From Polyangium jinanense (lineage in GTDB: Bacteria; Myxococcota; Polyangia; Polyangiales; Polyangiaceae), in NCBI RefSeq assembly GCF_028435365.1, contig NZ_JAGTJJ010000027.1, positions 1 through 64,000 on the forward strand: a stretch of DNA of 64,000 bases, given 5' to 3'. The notes beneath the pieces are model-generated. The model saw nothing but the letters and a program-made list of their open reading frames with translations, did no database searches and was not told the DNA's origin. Made by a program: the position numbers and the translations under genes. Below, in pieces: positions 15,664 through 24,199 of the stretch (within the stretch, counting starts at the first letter, position 1; the number at the start of each line of letters is the position of its first letter).

Positions 15664-16008
15664 TCAGTGAGTCACCGAACTGGAGAAGATGTTGACGATG
15701 ACGACCCCGGCGACGATGAAGCCGAGTCCAATCACTGCTGCCAGGTCCAGACGCTGGCGGAACACGACGTAGCCCACCGTCGAAATGAGGACGATGCCGA
15801 GACCGCTCCAGATCGCGTAGGCAATACCTATGGGTATGCTCTTGAGTGCATGCGACAGAAAGTAAAATGCGCCCAAGTAGCAGGCGGCCATGATTGCGGT
15901 TGGAATCGGCTTGGTGAACTGCTCCGACTTCTGCAGGAACGTCGTGCCCACGACCTCGAGCGCGATCGCGAGCCCCAACGCCCCGTAGGCTACATACGCT
16001 GTTGACAC
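15664..16008 (-). CDS. SMR-family multidrug efflux protein (EmrE/QacE-like)
   Basis: A 114-residue inner-membrane protein with four membrane segments. The first carries the membrane-embedded Glu (GLAIALEVVGTTFL), and the fourth block (YAIWSGLGIVLISTVGYVVF, then QRLDLAAVIGLGFIVAGVVIVN) closely follows EmrE. SMR proteins are dual-topology dimers that export cationic drugs in exchange for protons. I chose the GTG at 16006-16008: it gives the usual family length, and a promoter with an operator lies immediately upstream, inside what a longer reading (from 16101) would wrongly call coding. The mRNA is probably leaderless. Confidence 0.88.
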   Translation of the reverse strand: MSTAYVAYGALGLAIALEVVGTTFLQKSEQFTKPIPTAIMAACYLGAFYFLSHALKSIPIGIAYAIWSGLGIVLISTVGYVVFRQRLDLAAVIGLGFIVAGVVIVNIFSSSVTH

Positions 16009-16014
16009 ACCACG

Positions 16015-16043
16015 AAGATACCGACCGGCCGGTATCTTGTCAA
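16015..16043 (-). promoter_or_regulatory. SMR promoter covered by a TetR-type operator
   Basis: Read on the minus strand: -35 TTGACA (16038-16043), a 17-bp spacer, -10 TATCTT (16015-16020). A 24-bp near-perfect palindrome (AAGATACCGACC / GGCCGGTATCTT, 16015-16038) spans the spacer and the -10. The layout and the ACCG..CGGT core fit a TetR-family drug-responsive repressor. The expected transcription start falls at about 16008, on the GTG start codon. No TetR gene lies in the window, so the regulator must be elsewhere. Confidence 0.75.
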
Positions 16044-16073
16044 ACGCGCGAGAGGCTACCCGGCTCTCGGGCA

Positions 16074-16472
16074 TCAATGTGAAACCGGGTCCGTCTCGCA
16101 CTCCGACCCGTTATCCACGCATCTCCCAGCGCAACATTTCCCCGCACGAACGTCCGTCACTGGCGCGATCGGAAAGCAGTCGTTGAGCTGCCCGTCCGGC
16201 GTCGTCCGATCGAAGTGCACGCAGACAGCACGCCCGAGCGTGGCCACATCCCGGCACCATTCGGGGATCCAGGCGTCCCAATCATCCGGGTCGCACCATG
16301 CGTCCCACGTGCACGGGTTGCAGTCGTCGCAACCGTTCCAATCATGCTCGCCCGAACAGTCCTTGTCCCACGATTCATCGGGGTCGGGCATTTCCCTGCA
16401 CCAGCCCTGCCCTTCCAGTGGCTCCTGCGAAGCGCAGCCGAAAACAAAAAGAAACGCAAGAAGGAACCTCAC
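16074..16472 (-). CDS. Cys/Trp/Asp-rich lipoprotein, unknown function
   Basis: A 132-residue lipoprotein from GTG 16472, with GAGGAGAGAGG 6 bases upstream. Signal VRFLLAFLFVFGC, lipid Cys13. The mature part is rich in Cys, Trp and Asp (DCSGEHDWNGCDDCNPCTWDAWCDPDDWDAW) with about 14 cysteines, so it is probably disulfide-bonded outside the cytoplasm. I do not recognise a family. It lies divergently from the PucR-type regulator, 150 bp away, and may be its target. Confidence 0.65.
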   Translation of the reverse strand: MRFLLAFLFVFGCASQEPLEGQGWCREMPDPDESWDKDCSGEHDWNGCDDCNPCTWDAWCDPDDWDAWIPEWCRDVATLGRAVCVHFDRTTPDGQLNDCFPIAPVTDVRAGKCCAGRCVDNGSECETDPVSH

Positions 16473-16583
16473 GAAGCCCTCTCTCCTCGCTCTTTTGGGC
16501 GGCCCCCACTGCGGGGGTTCACGTCGGCGAGCCCCAAGGCATGCCGACGACACGAACGTGGAGGACGAGGCCGCGTGCGGCAA

Positions 16584-16629
16584 GGTGCACACTGCATCAA
16601 AACACGTTAGAATTGGTGCAGTATGCACC
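16584..16629 (+). promoter_or_regulatory. Twin operators over the regulator's own promoter
   Basis: Two copies of GGTGCA-N3-TGCAYC: 16584-16598 (GGTGCA CAC TGCATC) and 16615-16629 (GGTGCA GTA TGCACC). Their centres are 31 bp apart, about three helical turns. Between them is a good -10, TAGAAT at 16608-16613. The second site overlaps the expected transcription start and the ATG at 16623; the first covers the -35 position. This is the expected arrangement for autorepression, and it may also control the divergent lipoprotein gene. Confidence 0.6.
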
Positions 16630-17882
16630 AGCGTGATGACAAGCCGGACGTGTGGCCGTGGCCACGCCCGTCGAAACGTGTGCGCGAGTTGATCCGACGC
16701 GGCGCCGAGATGGCCCTGAACACGCCCCACGAGTGGCTCGAGGAGCTCGACAGGGCGACGTTATCCATCGAGAACATGAAGGTCATCGCCGATGACCCGG
16801 TGCTCGCGGCGGCCACGCGCAGAACGTACCGCGCGTACTTCTTCCACTGGGCGGCGGCAAACCTGCATGACCCGGGAGCGCCGGTCGCGCCTCACGTCGG
16901 CGCCGAGTCGCTCGGCATGGCGCGTGACCTCGTGCGCCGTGGGGCGACCGAGTCCGCCCTGCACGCCTATCGTACCGGGCAAAACGCGGCCTGGCTCCGG
17001 TGGATGTCGATTGCCTTCGAGCTGACCTCCGATCCCGACGAGCTACGCGAGCTGCTCGACATCTCGGCCCGCTCCATTTCTTCCTTCCTCGACGCGACGA
17101 TCGCGGGCATCTCGGCCCAGATGAACGCGGAGCGCGACGAGCTGACCCGCGGCACCCACGCCGAGCGCCGCGAAGTCGTCGCGCTGATCCTAGATGGCGC
17201 GCCAATCAGCCCCCAACACGCTTCCCGGCGGCTCGGGTACGAGCTCGACCAGACGCACCGAGCTGCCGTCGTCTGGAGCGAAGAAATCGAGTCCGACCTC
17301 GGCTCCCTCGAAAGCGCGGCCGATGCCCTGGCCCGCACCGCCGGCGCACAACGCCCCCTCATCGTCGTAGCCAGCGCGGCGACCCTGTGGGTCTGGGTGC
17401 CAGGAGAAGCCGAACCCGACATCGAGCGATTGCGCACAGCGACACGACAACTGCAAGGCGTCCGCATTGCGATCGGCTCCAAGAGCCGCAAAATCGAGGG
17501 ATTTCGTCGGAGCCACCTCGACGCCCTCACCACCCAGCGCATGATCGCCCGCCTGGGCTCCGATCAGCGCGTCGTCAGCTTCGAGATGGTCCGGCTCGTC
17601 TCCTTGGTCACGCAGGATCCCGAGGGCGCGGACCAATTCGTCAAGCACACGCTCGGTGACCTGGAATCGGCGAGCCCCGAGCTCAGGAGCGCATTATTGA
17701 CTTTCCTCGACGAAGGATGCAACGCCTCCCGCACAGCGACTCGCCTCCACACCCATCGCAATACCCTGCTCCGCCGGCTCGCCCGCGCCGAGGAGCTCCT
17801 CCCGCGACCACTCGACGAGCATAACCGCGTAGAAGTCGCCGTCGCGCTCAAGGTGCTCCGCTGGCAGACGAGCGCCGCGTGA
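16623..17882 (+). CDS. PucR/CdaR-type transcriptional regulator
   Basis: A 419-residue DNA-binding protein. The C-terminal 60 residues are the PucR-type helix-turn-helix (LLTFLDEGCNASRTATRLHTHRNTLLRRLARAEELLPRPL). The central part (about 180-320) resembles the GGDEF-like/CdaR regulatory domain of this family (AAVVWSEEIESDLG, VRIAIGSKSRKIEGFRRSHLDA). The N-terminal helical part is probably a ligand or oligomer domain. ATG 16623 lies within a palindromic operator and almost on the predicted transcription start, so the message has little or no leader. The genes it controls are probably itself and the divergent lipoprotein. Confidence 0.85.
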   Translation: MHQRDDKPDVWPWPRPSKRVRELIRRGAEMALNTPHEWLEELDRATLSIENMKVIADDPVLAAATRRTYRAYFFHWAAANLHDPGAPVAPHVGAESLGMARDLVRRGATESALHAYRTGQNAAWLRWMSIAFELTSDPDELRELLDISARSISSFLDATIAGISAQMNAERDELTRGTHAERREVVALILDGAPISPQHASRRLGYELDQTHRAAVVWSEEIESDLGSLESAADALARTAGAQRPLIVVASAATLWVWVPGEAEPDIERLRTATRQLQGVRIAIGSKSRKIEGFRRSHLDALTTQRMIARLGSDQRVVSFEMVRLVSLVTQDPEGADQFVKHTLGDLESASPELRSALLTFLDEGCNASRTATRLHTHRNTLLRRLARAEELLPRPLDEHNRVEVAVALKVLRWQTSAA

Positions 17883-18164
17883 AAGCACCGAGGAGCGTGT
17901 TCACTTTGGGGGCGTCAATACGAACCTTGCCCATGCGGCCGTTGCGCAATTCGCGCAAATGGCACAGATCGTGCCACAAAAAACCGGCCCGGCGATCCGC
18001 GTGCGCCGCCCGACGTCCTCGAGGCTCGGCCGCGTCGCCGGCCCTCGTGCGGCTGGCCCGGGACGTGCTTATTCCCGCAGCCCGTCCCAGCCTCGGAGCC
18101 AGGACCGGACCGCGCTGCGGAGTCGCGGGGTAGACGACGTTCTTGAACAGATCAGGAGCCTCTC

Positions 18165-19568
18165 ATGCGGAAAATGGCTTTTCGAACAGCTTGCTTGGCT
18201 TTCACCATCCTTGCGACGGTTCATTGCGGCTCGGGAAATGAGAACCCCACCGGCGGCACAGGCGCCGCCGGCGGTACCGGAGGCACCGGCGGCACCGGCA
18301 GCACAGGCGGTAACGGCGGCACCGGCGGCACAGGCAGCACAGGCAGCACCGGTGGCACCGGCGGCACCGGCGGCGGTGAATGCATGACCAGCGACAAGGC
18401 CATTCGGTTTGGCAAGCTCGTCAATCCCGAGGATGGCTCGGTCATCGACAAGGCGATCGTCGTGATCCACGAAGATCGGATCAGCTACGTCGGCACGGAC
18501 GAAAAGCAGATTCCGTGCGGAGCCAGCGTCACCGACTGGACGGCGTACACCGGGCTCCCCGGGCTCGTCGACGCACATGTTCACTTCTCTTACCAGACCG
18601 ACCAGGAGCCGGGCACGCTCCCGTGGACCCGTGTCACCTGGCTGATGAACAACAACGTCTACAAGCTCATGGACCTGGCCCGCGGCGCCGCTCTGGCGAC
18701 GCTCAAGACCGGCGTCACCACCGCGATCGACAAGGGAGGCCGCGACTTCATCCTGAACCCCCTGCGCGCCGAGATCATGTCCGGCAAGACGCTGGGACCG
18801 CGGATGTACAACTCCATCGGCGGAATCTCCAATTACAAGTACCCGGCCTCGGTCCCCGCCGAGGAATTGAAGAACTGGGTGCATCTCCAGGTGCTGCGCG
18901 GCGCCGATCTCGTGAAAGTATGGGCCGACAAGTGCACCGACCAGACGCTCGATTGCACGCCGACGTTCACGTTCGACGAGCTCAAGCTGCTGGTCGACAC
19001 ATCCCACGAGGAGGGGTTGCCCATCGCGATCCACGCATACCACCAGGACACGGCCAAGCTCGCCATCATGGCCGGCCCGGACTCGATCGAGCACCCGGAG
19101 GGCCTCGACACGGTGGACTGCGGCAACATGATCGACAGGGGGACGATCTACGTGCCGACCATCGATCACAACCGATATTACAAGGACAACCTCGCGTTCT
19201 TCGGCTACGCCCCCGACCTGGAGGCGAAGTTCGACGCCTATATCCAGGACAACCTCGCGAGCGCGGCCCAGGCGCACCTGGTGGGCGTGAAGATCGCAAT
19301 GGGCTCGGACGCCGTGTTCACCGGCTTCGGCGAAAATACAAAGGAGCTCGCCTGGCTCGTGCAGGCCGGGATGACCCCGCTCGACGCGATCCGTGCCGCC
19401 ACCATTCATGGAGCCGAGAGCATCGGCGCGCAGAACGAGATCGGAAAGGTCGCGGTGGGCTACTACGCCGACATCATCGCGGTCGAGGGCGACCCTCTGG
19501 CAGACATCAACGTCGTCATCAACGGGGTCCGCAAGGTGATGATGGGCGGGCGAGTCGCGGAGTTCTGA
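18165..19568 (+). CDS. Amidohydrolase-family exported protein with Gly/Thr repeat linker
   Basis: A 467-residue protein. The signal peptide ends at Cys21 (ILATVHC; His before the Cys is unusual for a lipobox). A GGTGGTG-type linker (about residues 28-67) follows. The catalytic part has the metal-dependent amidohydrolase layout: LPGLVDAHVHF (two His ligands), a Lys-containing strand DLVKVWADK, IAIHAYH, SIEHPEGL and GSDAVF (final Asp), ending in GYYADIIAVEGDPLADI. This is the imidazolonepropionase/prolidase-like branch. The substrate is unknown. GGAG at 18154 precedes ATG 18165. The linker is built of GGCACC/GGCGGC codon repeats that could vary in length. Confidence 0.88.
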   Translation: MRKMAFRTACLAFTILATVHCGSGNENPTGGTGAAGGTGGTGGTGSTGGNGGTGGTGSTGSTGGTGGTGGGECMTSDKAIRFGKLVNPEDGSVIDKAIVVIHEDRISYVGTDEKQIPCGASVTDWTAYTGLPGLVDAHVHFSYQTDQEPGTLPWTRVTWLMNNNVYKLMDLARGAALATLKTGVTTAIDKGGRDFILNPLRAEIMSGKTLGPRMYNSIGGISNYKYPASVPAEELKNWVHLQVLRGADLVKVWADKCTDQTLDCTPTFTFDELKLLVDTSHEEGLPIAIHAYHQDTAKLAIMAGPDSIEHPEGLDTVDCGNMIDRGTIYVPTIDHNRYYKDNLAFFGYAPDLEAKFDAYIQDNLASAAQAHLVGVKIAMGSDAVFTGFGENTKELAWLVQAGMTPLDAIRAATIHGAESIGAQNEIGKVAVGYYADIIAVEGDPLADINVVINGVRKVMMGGRVAEF

Positions 19569-19590
19569 CGAGTCCTGAGCATGGCCGCCG

Positions 19591-19911
19591 CGCCGGGGCG
19601 CTGCCCCGGACCCCGCGGGGGCTGTTCGCCCCTCGACCCGAACCAGGGCAAGCCCTGGACTCGTGGTGGAAGAACTGCGCGGTGCGCAGTTCTTCCAACG
19701 GGCCGGTGGCAAGACCGTGGACGGTGTGCCGGTCGAAATGGCAGCGCGGCGGTCTTGACGGGCAGGGTCGCTCCTGGTCTTGACTCGGCTGTTCGATGAA
19801 CTGCGCATCGCGCAGTTCTTCGAACCCGGGTCCAGCGCTTGCGCTGGTCCGGGTCCAGGGGCGGATAGCCCCTGGTGGGGCCTGGGGCAACGCCCCAGCG
19901 CAGCGCCTCCC
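19591..19911. repeat. Composite palindromic repeat element (full copy)
   Basis: A roughly 320-bp element whose two ends are imperfect inverted repeats. The left arm is CGCCGGGGCGCTGCCCCGG, a TTCGCCCCTCGACC block and GGTGGAAGAACTGCGC with its own small palindrome. The right arm is GATGAACTGCGC / GCGCAGTTCTTC, GTCCAGGGGCGGATAGCCCC and GGGGCAACGCCCC. About 100 bp of middle sequence (GGCCGGTGGCAAGACCGTGG .. GGTCTTGAC) separates the arms. It lies between two convergent genes and fills the gap 19569-19941 almost completely. No open frame in it is conserved among copies, so it is either a MITE-like mobile repeat or a structured bidirectional terminator. Confidence 0.8.
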
Positions 19912-19941
19912 AGATGAAGCATCCTCTGCCTCATGCACATG

Positions 19942-20388
19942 TTACTGTAGCATCACGCTGGCCTCCTGCGGCATGACGAGTGCGAGGCTCTCCTCGGGGC
20001 CGCGCGAGGCGAGCACGACGTACGTCGCTGGGCAGAGCGAGACGATCTGCTCGAGCCATGCGTCTGCTTCGAACGCCGAGAGTTCGTCGTGCGACGATGT
20101 GATCCAGCAGAGCAGGCCGAGGAGCGAGGACGTGGCGAAGATCCGGAGCTCGGCGCGCCCGCCCTGGAAGATTCCTCGTGTGGCCGCGCCGCGGACGAAC
20201 GACACCGAGAGCCTGAGGAGGCCCGCGGCCGGCTCGTACGCGAGGGTGAGCGTCGAGTCCACGGCGATACGCCGCATGGAGAGCCCTCCCGCCGGCGCGC
20301 CGGCGATCGGCGAGAAGCCCGCCTCGTGAAGGTGGCGCTCCGCGCGCTGGCAGAGATCCTCGTGCTCATGTTGCGTGTTGCAGTCCAT
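19942..20388 (-). CDS. Conserved-looking hypothetical protein, metal-regulon member by context
   Basis: A 148-residue soluble protein with no signal peptide and no motif I can name. It has an HEHED cluster near the N-terminus, and the body alternates strands and helices (LTLAYEPAAGLLRLSVSFVRG). The GTTGCAAC palindrome lies only 8 bp before the ATG, so this gene is likely controlled by the same operator as the divergent gene at 20440 and the rest of the metal cluster. Function unknown. Confidence 0.6.
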   Translation of the reverse strand: MDCNTQHEHEDLCQRAERHLHEAGFSPIAGAPAGGLSMRRIAVDSTLTLAYEPAAGLLRLSVSFVRGAATRGIFQGGRAELRIFATSSLLGLLCWITSSHDELSAFEADAWLEQIVSLCPATYVVLASRGPEESLALVMPQEASVMLQ

Positions 20389-20396
20389 GTCGAACT

Positions 20397-20410
20397 ATAG
20401 TTGCAACTAT
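20397..20410. promoter_or_regulatory. Proposed metal-regulon operator, site 1 (ATAGTTGCAACTAT)
   Basis: A perfect 14-bp palindrome in the 51-bp divergent gap between 20388 and 20440. The gap is strikingly AT-rich for this genome. The same core, GTTGCAA(C), occurs at 25663, 26416 and 28458 in front of other genes of the cluster. It would overlap or abut both divergent promoters, as a repressor site should. A Zur- or other Fur-family protein is the best guess, from gene content only. Confidence 0.65.
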
Positions 20411-20439
20411 GATGCGTTTGCAATATAGAAGCGCCCATC

Positions 20440-20907
20440 ATGATCAAGCAGCCGGAGCCCGGCCTCTACCGGACCACGAAGCCCTACCCTGGCCAGGAGG
20501 AGGCGATCCCTGCCGGTGTCCTCGTGTACGTCGGCGTCGAGGACGGCGTCGCCTTCGTGGTTCGCCCCGGTCAGAACCGCCGGAATCGCTGGTTCTGGGG
20601 CAAACCCACCTACGTGCTCCGCTCCGTGAGCTGGGCCGAGTCGCTGAAACGGCTGCCTTCGGAGGGTTTTTACACCCTCCCCCACGACCTCACGCTCGAC
20701 GGCGGCGGGCGCTGGCTCGAGAACGCGATCGTGCAGCTTGGATACAACGGCGAGGGGCGCGGGATCCTCTTCGTCGCCGAGGACCACGACGGCGAACCGC
20801 GCAACGTGCTCGTCTTCTCGGACCGCGGGGTGCTCGTGAGCGACGAGCTGCTCGCGAAGCTCGTCTGGGCGCCGATCCTGCCGGTGCGCCCGGGAGCGTC
20901 CTCATGA
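20440..20907 (+). CDS. Hypothetical protein at head of the metal operon
   Basis: A 155-residue cytoplasmic protein (IKQPEPGLYRTTKPYPGQE, VLVYVGVEDGVAFVVRP), probably all-beta in its first half. No known family is recognised. It is the first gene of a tight set (20440-24196) in which the genes overlap or lie under 45 bp apart, with the operator palindrome 30 bp before its ATG. Its stop overlaps the next start (ATGA at 20904). Confidence 0.65.
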   Translation: MIKQPEPGLYRTTKPYPGQEEAIPAGVLVYVGVEDGVAFVVRPGQNRRNRWFWGKPTYVLRSVSWAESLKRLPSEGFYTLPHDLTLDGGGRWLENAIVQLGYNGEGRGILFVAEDHDGEPRNVLVFSDRGVLVSDELLAKLVWAPILPVRPGASS

Positions 20908-21137
20908 CGAACCTCGCCGTCCTCCCTCTCGAGGCGGCCCCCCGCACGAGCAGCGCCGAGGAGTCGGGGCTCCTGCGCCCCGGCGCCTTGGTTCGTCGGA
21001 TGAAACCGGGCGACGTCGGTTTCCTCAAGGGAAAGGGATTCCCGGGCCATGAGCGGCGCGGCGCCGTCCACCGATCGCCGCCGGAGACGGGCGCGGAGGC
21101 GCCCCGCTTGCTCCTCACCCTCGACCCTCTCGATTGA
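20904..21137 (+). CDS. Stand-alone DUF1826-type C-terminal segment
   Basis: A 77-residue protein whose second half (RRMKPGDVGFLKGKGFPGHERRGAVHRSPP) matches the C-terminus of the full-length gene at 25714 (RRANAGDVVLLKGERYPDHERAAVHRSPP). The N-terminal three quarters of that family are absent. It overlaps both neighbours by a few bases, so it is a translated operon member rather than debris. The conserved His and Arg residues (HER, VHRSPP) may be a metal or phosphate site. The DUF1826 name is from memory of a family found beside COG0523 genes. Confidence 0.65.
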   Translation: MTNLAVLPLEAAPRTSSAEESGLLRPGALVRRMKPGDVGFLKGKGFPGHERRGAVHRSPPETGAEAPRLLLTLDPLD

Positions 21138-21145
21138 CCGTATTC

Positions 21146-21766
21146 ATGAGCCTCCCTCTCACCCTCGGCGTGGGCATGCTCCTCGGCGCGCGGCACGCCG
21201 TCGACGCCGATCACCTCGTCGTCGTCGCCGCCATGCTCGAGCGCGAGCGTGGTTTGGGGGGCGCCCTCCGCACCGCGGCGCTCTGGGGCTTGGGGCATTC
21301 CCTCACGTTCCTCGGCCTCGGGCTCGCGATCGTCGCGCTCGGGCTGCGTGTCCCCGCCTCGTTCGAGCGTGCCGCGGAGCTCTCGGTGGCCGTGATGCTC
21401 ATCGGGCTCGGGCTCCTGCACATGACGAGCCGCGCGCCTGGCGTCGAGGGCAAACCACGGATGAAACACCGCTCGGTTTTCCGGCCGCTCGCCGCGGGAA
21501 TCGTACATGGGCTCGCGGGCTCGGCGGGCATCGCACTCCTCGCGCTCACGACCATCCCGTCCGTGCGCGGCGCCATTCTTTATCTGCTCGCCTTCTGCGC
21601 GGGCACCGTGCTCGGGATGGGCGTCTCGACCGCGCTGCTCTCGTTTCCCCTCGGTTTGTCGAAGCGTGCCTCCCCGGCGGTTCGCCGCGGCATCACCCTC
21701 GCCGCCGGCGCCTCGAGCATCGGCCTCGGCTTGATCCTCGGCAGCGGAGCGCTGACGGGCGGCTGA
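21146..21766 (+). CDS. NiCoT/UreH-type metal permease-like membrane protein
   Basis: A 206-residue protein with about six membrane segments. The signature of nickel/cobalt transporters is in the first helix: [17 protein letters not shown] (RHAVDADH at 16-23). A glycine-rich repeat ([19 protein letters not shown]) with a second His follows, as in UreH/HupE-like short permeases. I chose ATG 21146; a TTG at 21134 overlaps the previous stop and is also possible. It probably carries a divalent metal across the inner membrane. The neighbouring CobW GTPase and the shared operator suggest zinc or nickel as the relevant ion. Confidence 0.82.
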   Translation: MSLPLTLGVGMLLGARHAVDADHLVVVAAMLERERGLGGALRTAALWGLGHSLTFLGLGLAIVALGLRVPASFERAAELSVAVMLIGLGLLHMTSRAPGVEGKPRMKHRSVFRPLAAGIVHGLAGSAGIALLALTTIPSVRGAILYLLAFCAGTVLGMGVSTALLSFPLGLSKRASPAVRRGITLAAGASSIGLGLILGSGALTGG

Positions 21767-21806
21767 ACAACGAATCACGATTCACCCACGGAGAACCATT
21801 CGAAAC

Positions 21807-23162
21807 ATGATACCCACGCGGAAGGATGGTCGAATCCCCGTCACCGTGCTCACGGGGTTTCTCGGCGCGGGCAAGACCACGCTCCTGAACCGGATCCTCA
21901 CGGAAAACCACGGTCGTCGTATCGCGGTGATCGAGAACGAGTTCGGCGAGATCGGCATCGACCAGGCCCTCGTCATCCAGGCGGACGAGGAAATTTTCGA
22001 GATGAACAACGGGTGCATCTGCTGCACCGTGCGCGGCGACCTGATCCGCATCCTCGAGAGCCTCGCGAAGCGGCGCGACAAGTTCGATCGGGTCATCGTC
22101 GAGACGACCGGAATGGCCGATCCAGGGCCCGTGGCGCAGACGTTCTTCGTGGACGAGGAGGTGTCGGAGCAATTCGCGCTCGACGGGATCGTGACGGTCG
22201 TGGACGCGAAGCACGTCGCGCTGCACCTCGACGAGAGCGACGAATGCAAGGAGCAGATCGCCTTCGGGGACGTCATCCTCCTGAACAAGACGGACCTCGT
22301 CTCCTCCCCGGAGCTCGATCGTCTGGAAAAACGTATCCGCTCGATGAACGCGATGGCCGAGGTGCACCGCACGGTGACCGCATCCGTGCCGCTCGACGTG
22401 GTGCTCGACGTCGGCGGGTTCGACCTCGAGCGCGCGCTCCAGAAGAAGCCGACGTTCCTCGAACCGGAGTATCCTTTCGAATGGCTCGGTGTGTACCTCC
22501 TTCCGGAGGGCACGACGGAGCTTTGGCTCGACGACGGGCCCGATCCGACGATGGATGTGGCCTTGATCCCGATCGCCAGCACGGACGACGCGGAGCTCGG
22601 TCACGCGGCGGAGGCGGCGATGCGCGTGTTCTCGGACGAGCCGTGCCGCACGCGATCGGGCGGCACGATCGGCCCTGAGCTGCGCCCGTTTCGGCTCGAT
22701 CTCACGACTCCCGGGCGGAAAGGCTTCGTCATCGAGGTGCCCCGCTCCGGTCCTCATGTGCTCGCGACGCAGCACTTGCCCGAAGAGTTTTCCCTCTCGC
22801 TCGCGTCCGGCGGCGAGCGGATCGTGCCGGTCGCCGAGAAGACCTTCGCGGCGGGGCACACGCACGACGAGACCGTCACCTCGGTCGGCATTCATTCGGA
22901 TCGTGTGGTGGACCGCGCCAAACTCGAAGCGTGGCTCGGCGAGCTCCTGCGCGAGAAGGGCTCGGACATCTTCCGGATGAAGGGGATCCTGAGCATCGCG
23001 GGCGAGGACAAACGGTTCGTCTTCCAGGGCGTCCACATGCTCTTCGACGGCAAGCCGGAAAAGCCCTGGGGCGACGCAGAGCGCTCGAGCGACCTCGTGT
23101 TCATCGGGAGAAACCTCGATCGTGCCGCGCTCACGGAGGGTTTTTCGCGATGCCTCACCTGA
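21807..23162 (+). CDS. CobW/COG0523-family GTPase, putative zinc chaperone
   Basis: A 451-residue G3E GTPase. Walker A is [11 protein letters not shown] (17-27), the metal-binding CxCC is CICC at 70-73 within [13 protein letters not shown], the guanine motif NKTDL is near 160, and the CobW C-terminal domain runs to the end ([22 protein letters not shown]). A loop rich in His and acidic residues ([10 protein letters not shown]) lies before it. Members with CxCC and this context hand zinc to client proteins when zinc is scarce; cobalt or nickel roles exist too. ATG 21807 follows GGAGAA. It overlaps the WD40 gene by 13 bp. Confidence 0.9.
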   Translation: MIPTRKDGRIPVTVLTGFLGAGKTTLLNRILTENHGRRIAVIENEFGEIGIDQALVIQADEEIFEMNNGCICCTVRGDLIRILESLAKRRDKFDRVIVETTGMADPGPVAQTFFVDEEVSEQFALDGIVTVVDAKHVALHLDESDECKEQIAFGDVILLNKTDLVSSPELDRLEKRIRSMNAMAEVHRTVTASVPLDVVLDVGGFDLERALQKKPTFLEPEYPFEWLGVYLLPEGTTELWLDDGPDPTMDVALIPIASTDDAELGHAAEAAMRVFSDEPCRTRSGGTIGPELRPFRLDLTTPGRKGFVIEVPRSGPHVLATQHLPEEFSLSLASGGERIVPVAEKTFAAGHTHDETVTSVGIHSDRVVDRAKLEAWLGELLREKGSDIFRMKGILSIAGEDKRFVFQGVHMLFDGKPEKPWGDAERSSDLVFIGRNLDRAALTEGFSRCLT

Positions 23163-24196
23163 GCGAAGTGGAGAAGCGGCCCGCGAAGCACGAGATGCCG
23201 CTCGTTTGGTCGGGGGAGGTCGACGACTGGGCGACGTGTTTGTCGTGGTCCAGCGACGCGCTCGTTTGCGCCGTGGGCTCGGCTTCGGGCCTGGTGCGCC
23301 TCTTCGACGGGCGGACCGGGGCGGTCTTGCAATCGATCGCGGCGCACCCGGGCGGGGTGCTCGATCTCGCGTTTTCCCCGACGAAGCGCCTCCTCGCCAC
23401 GGCCGGGCAAGACGGGACGGCGCGGCTGTGGAGCGGAAGCGACGGCGCGCTCGTCGCGAAGCTCCCGGGCACGAGCGCGTGGGTCGAGCGCGTCGCGTGG
23501 TGCCCCGATGGGAAGAAGCTCGCGACGGCGTCCGGAAAAACCGTGCGATTGTGGACCGCCGAGGGCGCGCCGCTCCTCGAGACCGAGCCCCACGAGAGCA
23601 CGGTGACGGGCCTTGTGTTCTCCCGCAAGGGGAGCGACCTCGCGACCTCTTGTTATGGCGGCATCCGCGTCTTTCGTATCGCCGCGGGCGGCAAGTCGAA
23701 GCACCACGCCTGGAAGGGCTCGATCATCTCGCTCGCGTGGAGCCCGGACGACCGCGTGATCGCTTGCGGCGGGCAGGATTGCAGCATCCACTTCTGGCGA
23801 TTGCCCTCCGGCAAGGACTCGTTCATGGAGGGGTATCGCAGCAAGCCGAAGGCGCTCGCGTGGTCGGCGGATTCGACGTTGCTCGCCACGGGAGGCGAGG
23901 CGATCGTCACGATATGGGATTTCGGGGGCAAAGGCCCCGAGGGTACGGAGCCGATCCTGCTCTCCGGACACCTCGGGCTCGTCACGGATCTCTGCTTTCA
24001 AAGGCGCGGGACGATCCTCGCCTCGGGTGCGCAGGACACGGGCGTGCTCGTCTGGGATCCGCGTCGCGGCGCGGAGCCGCTCGGCTTTGCGTTCCTTCGG
24101 GATCGGGTGAGCAAGCTCGGCTTCCGGCCGAATCACGATCACCTCGCCGGGATCGACGCGGCTGGCACGGTCGCGTGCTGGGCGCTGCCGGCGTGA
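23150..24196 (+). CDS. WD40-repeat protein
   Basis: A 348-residue soluble protein made of about seven WD40 blades (for example [48 protein letters not shown]), so a complete propeller. It starts inside the CobW gene (ATG 23150, GGAGGG upstream) and is therefore coupled to it. This fixed pairing suggests it helps the GTPase dock on its clients; that is inference. It converges on the lipoprotein gene ending at 24200. Confidence 0.85.
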   Translation: MPHLSEVEKRPAKHEMPLVWSGEVDDWATCLSWSSDALVCAVGSASGLVRLFDGRTGAVLQSIAAHPGGVLDLAFSPTKRLLATAGQDGTARLWSGSDGALVAKLPGTSAWVERVAWCPDGKKLATASGKTVRLWTAEGAPLLETEPHESTVTGLVFSRKGSDLATSCYGGIRVFRIAAGGKSKHHAWKGSIISLAWSPDDRVIACGGQDCSIHFWRLPSGKDSFMEGYRSKPKALAWSADSTLLATGGEAIVTIWDFGGKGPEGTEPILLSGHLGLVTDLCFQRRGTILASGAQDTGVLVWDPRRGAEPLGFAFLRDRVSKLGFRPNHDHLAGIDAAGTVACWALPA

Positions 24197-24199
24197 ACG

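Noticed and set aside
15664..16101. 145-residue version of the SMR protein
   Set aside because: The extra N-terminus has no membrane helix, exceeds family length, and is made of the promoter and operator at 16015-16043.
17883..18164. Possible small gene between the PucR-type regulator and the amidohydrolase
   Set aside because: Only short Arg-rich frames without a start signal; nothing recognisable.
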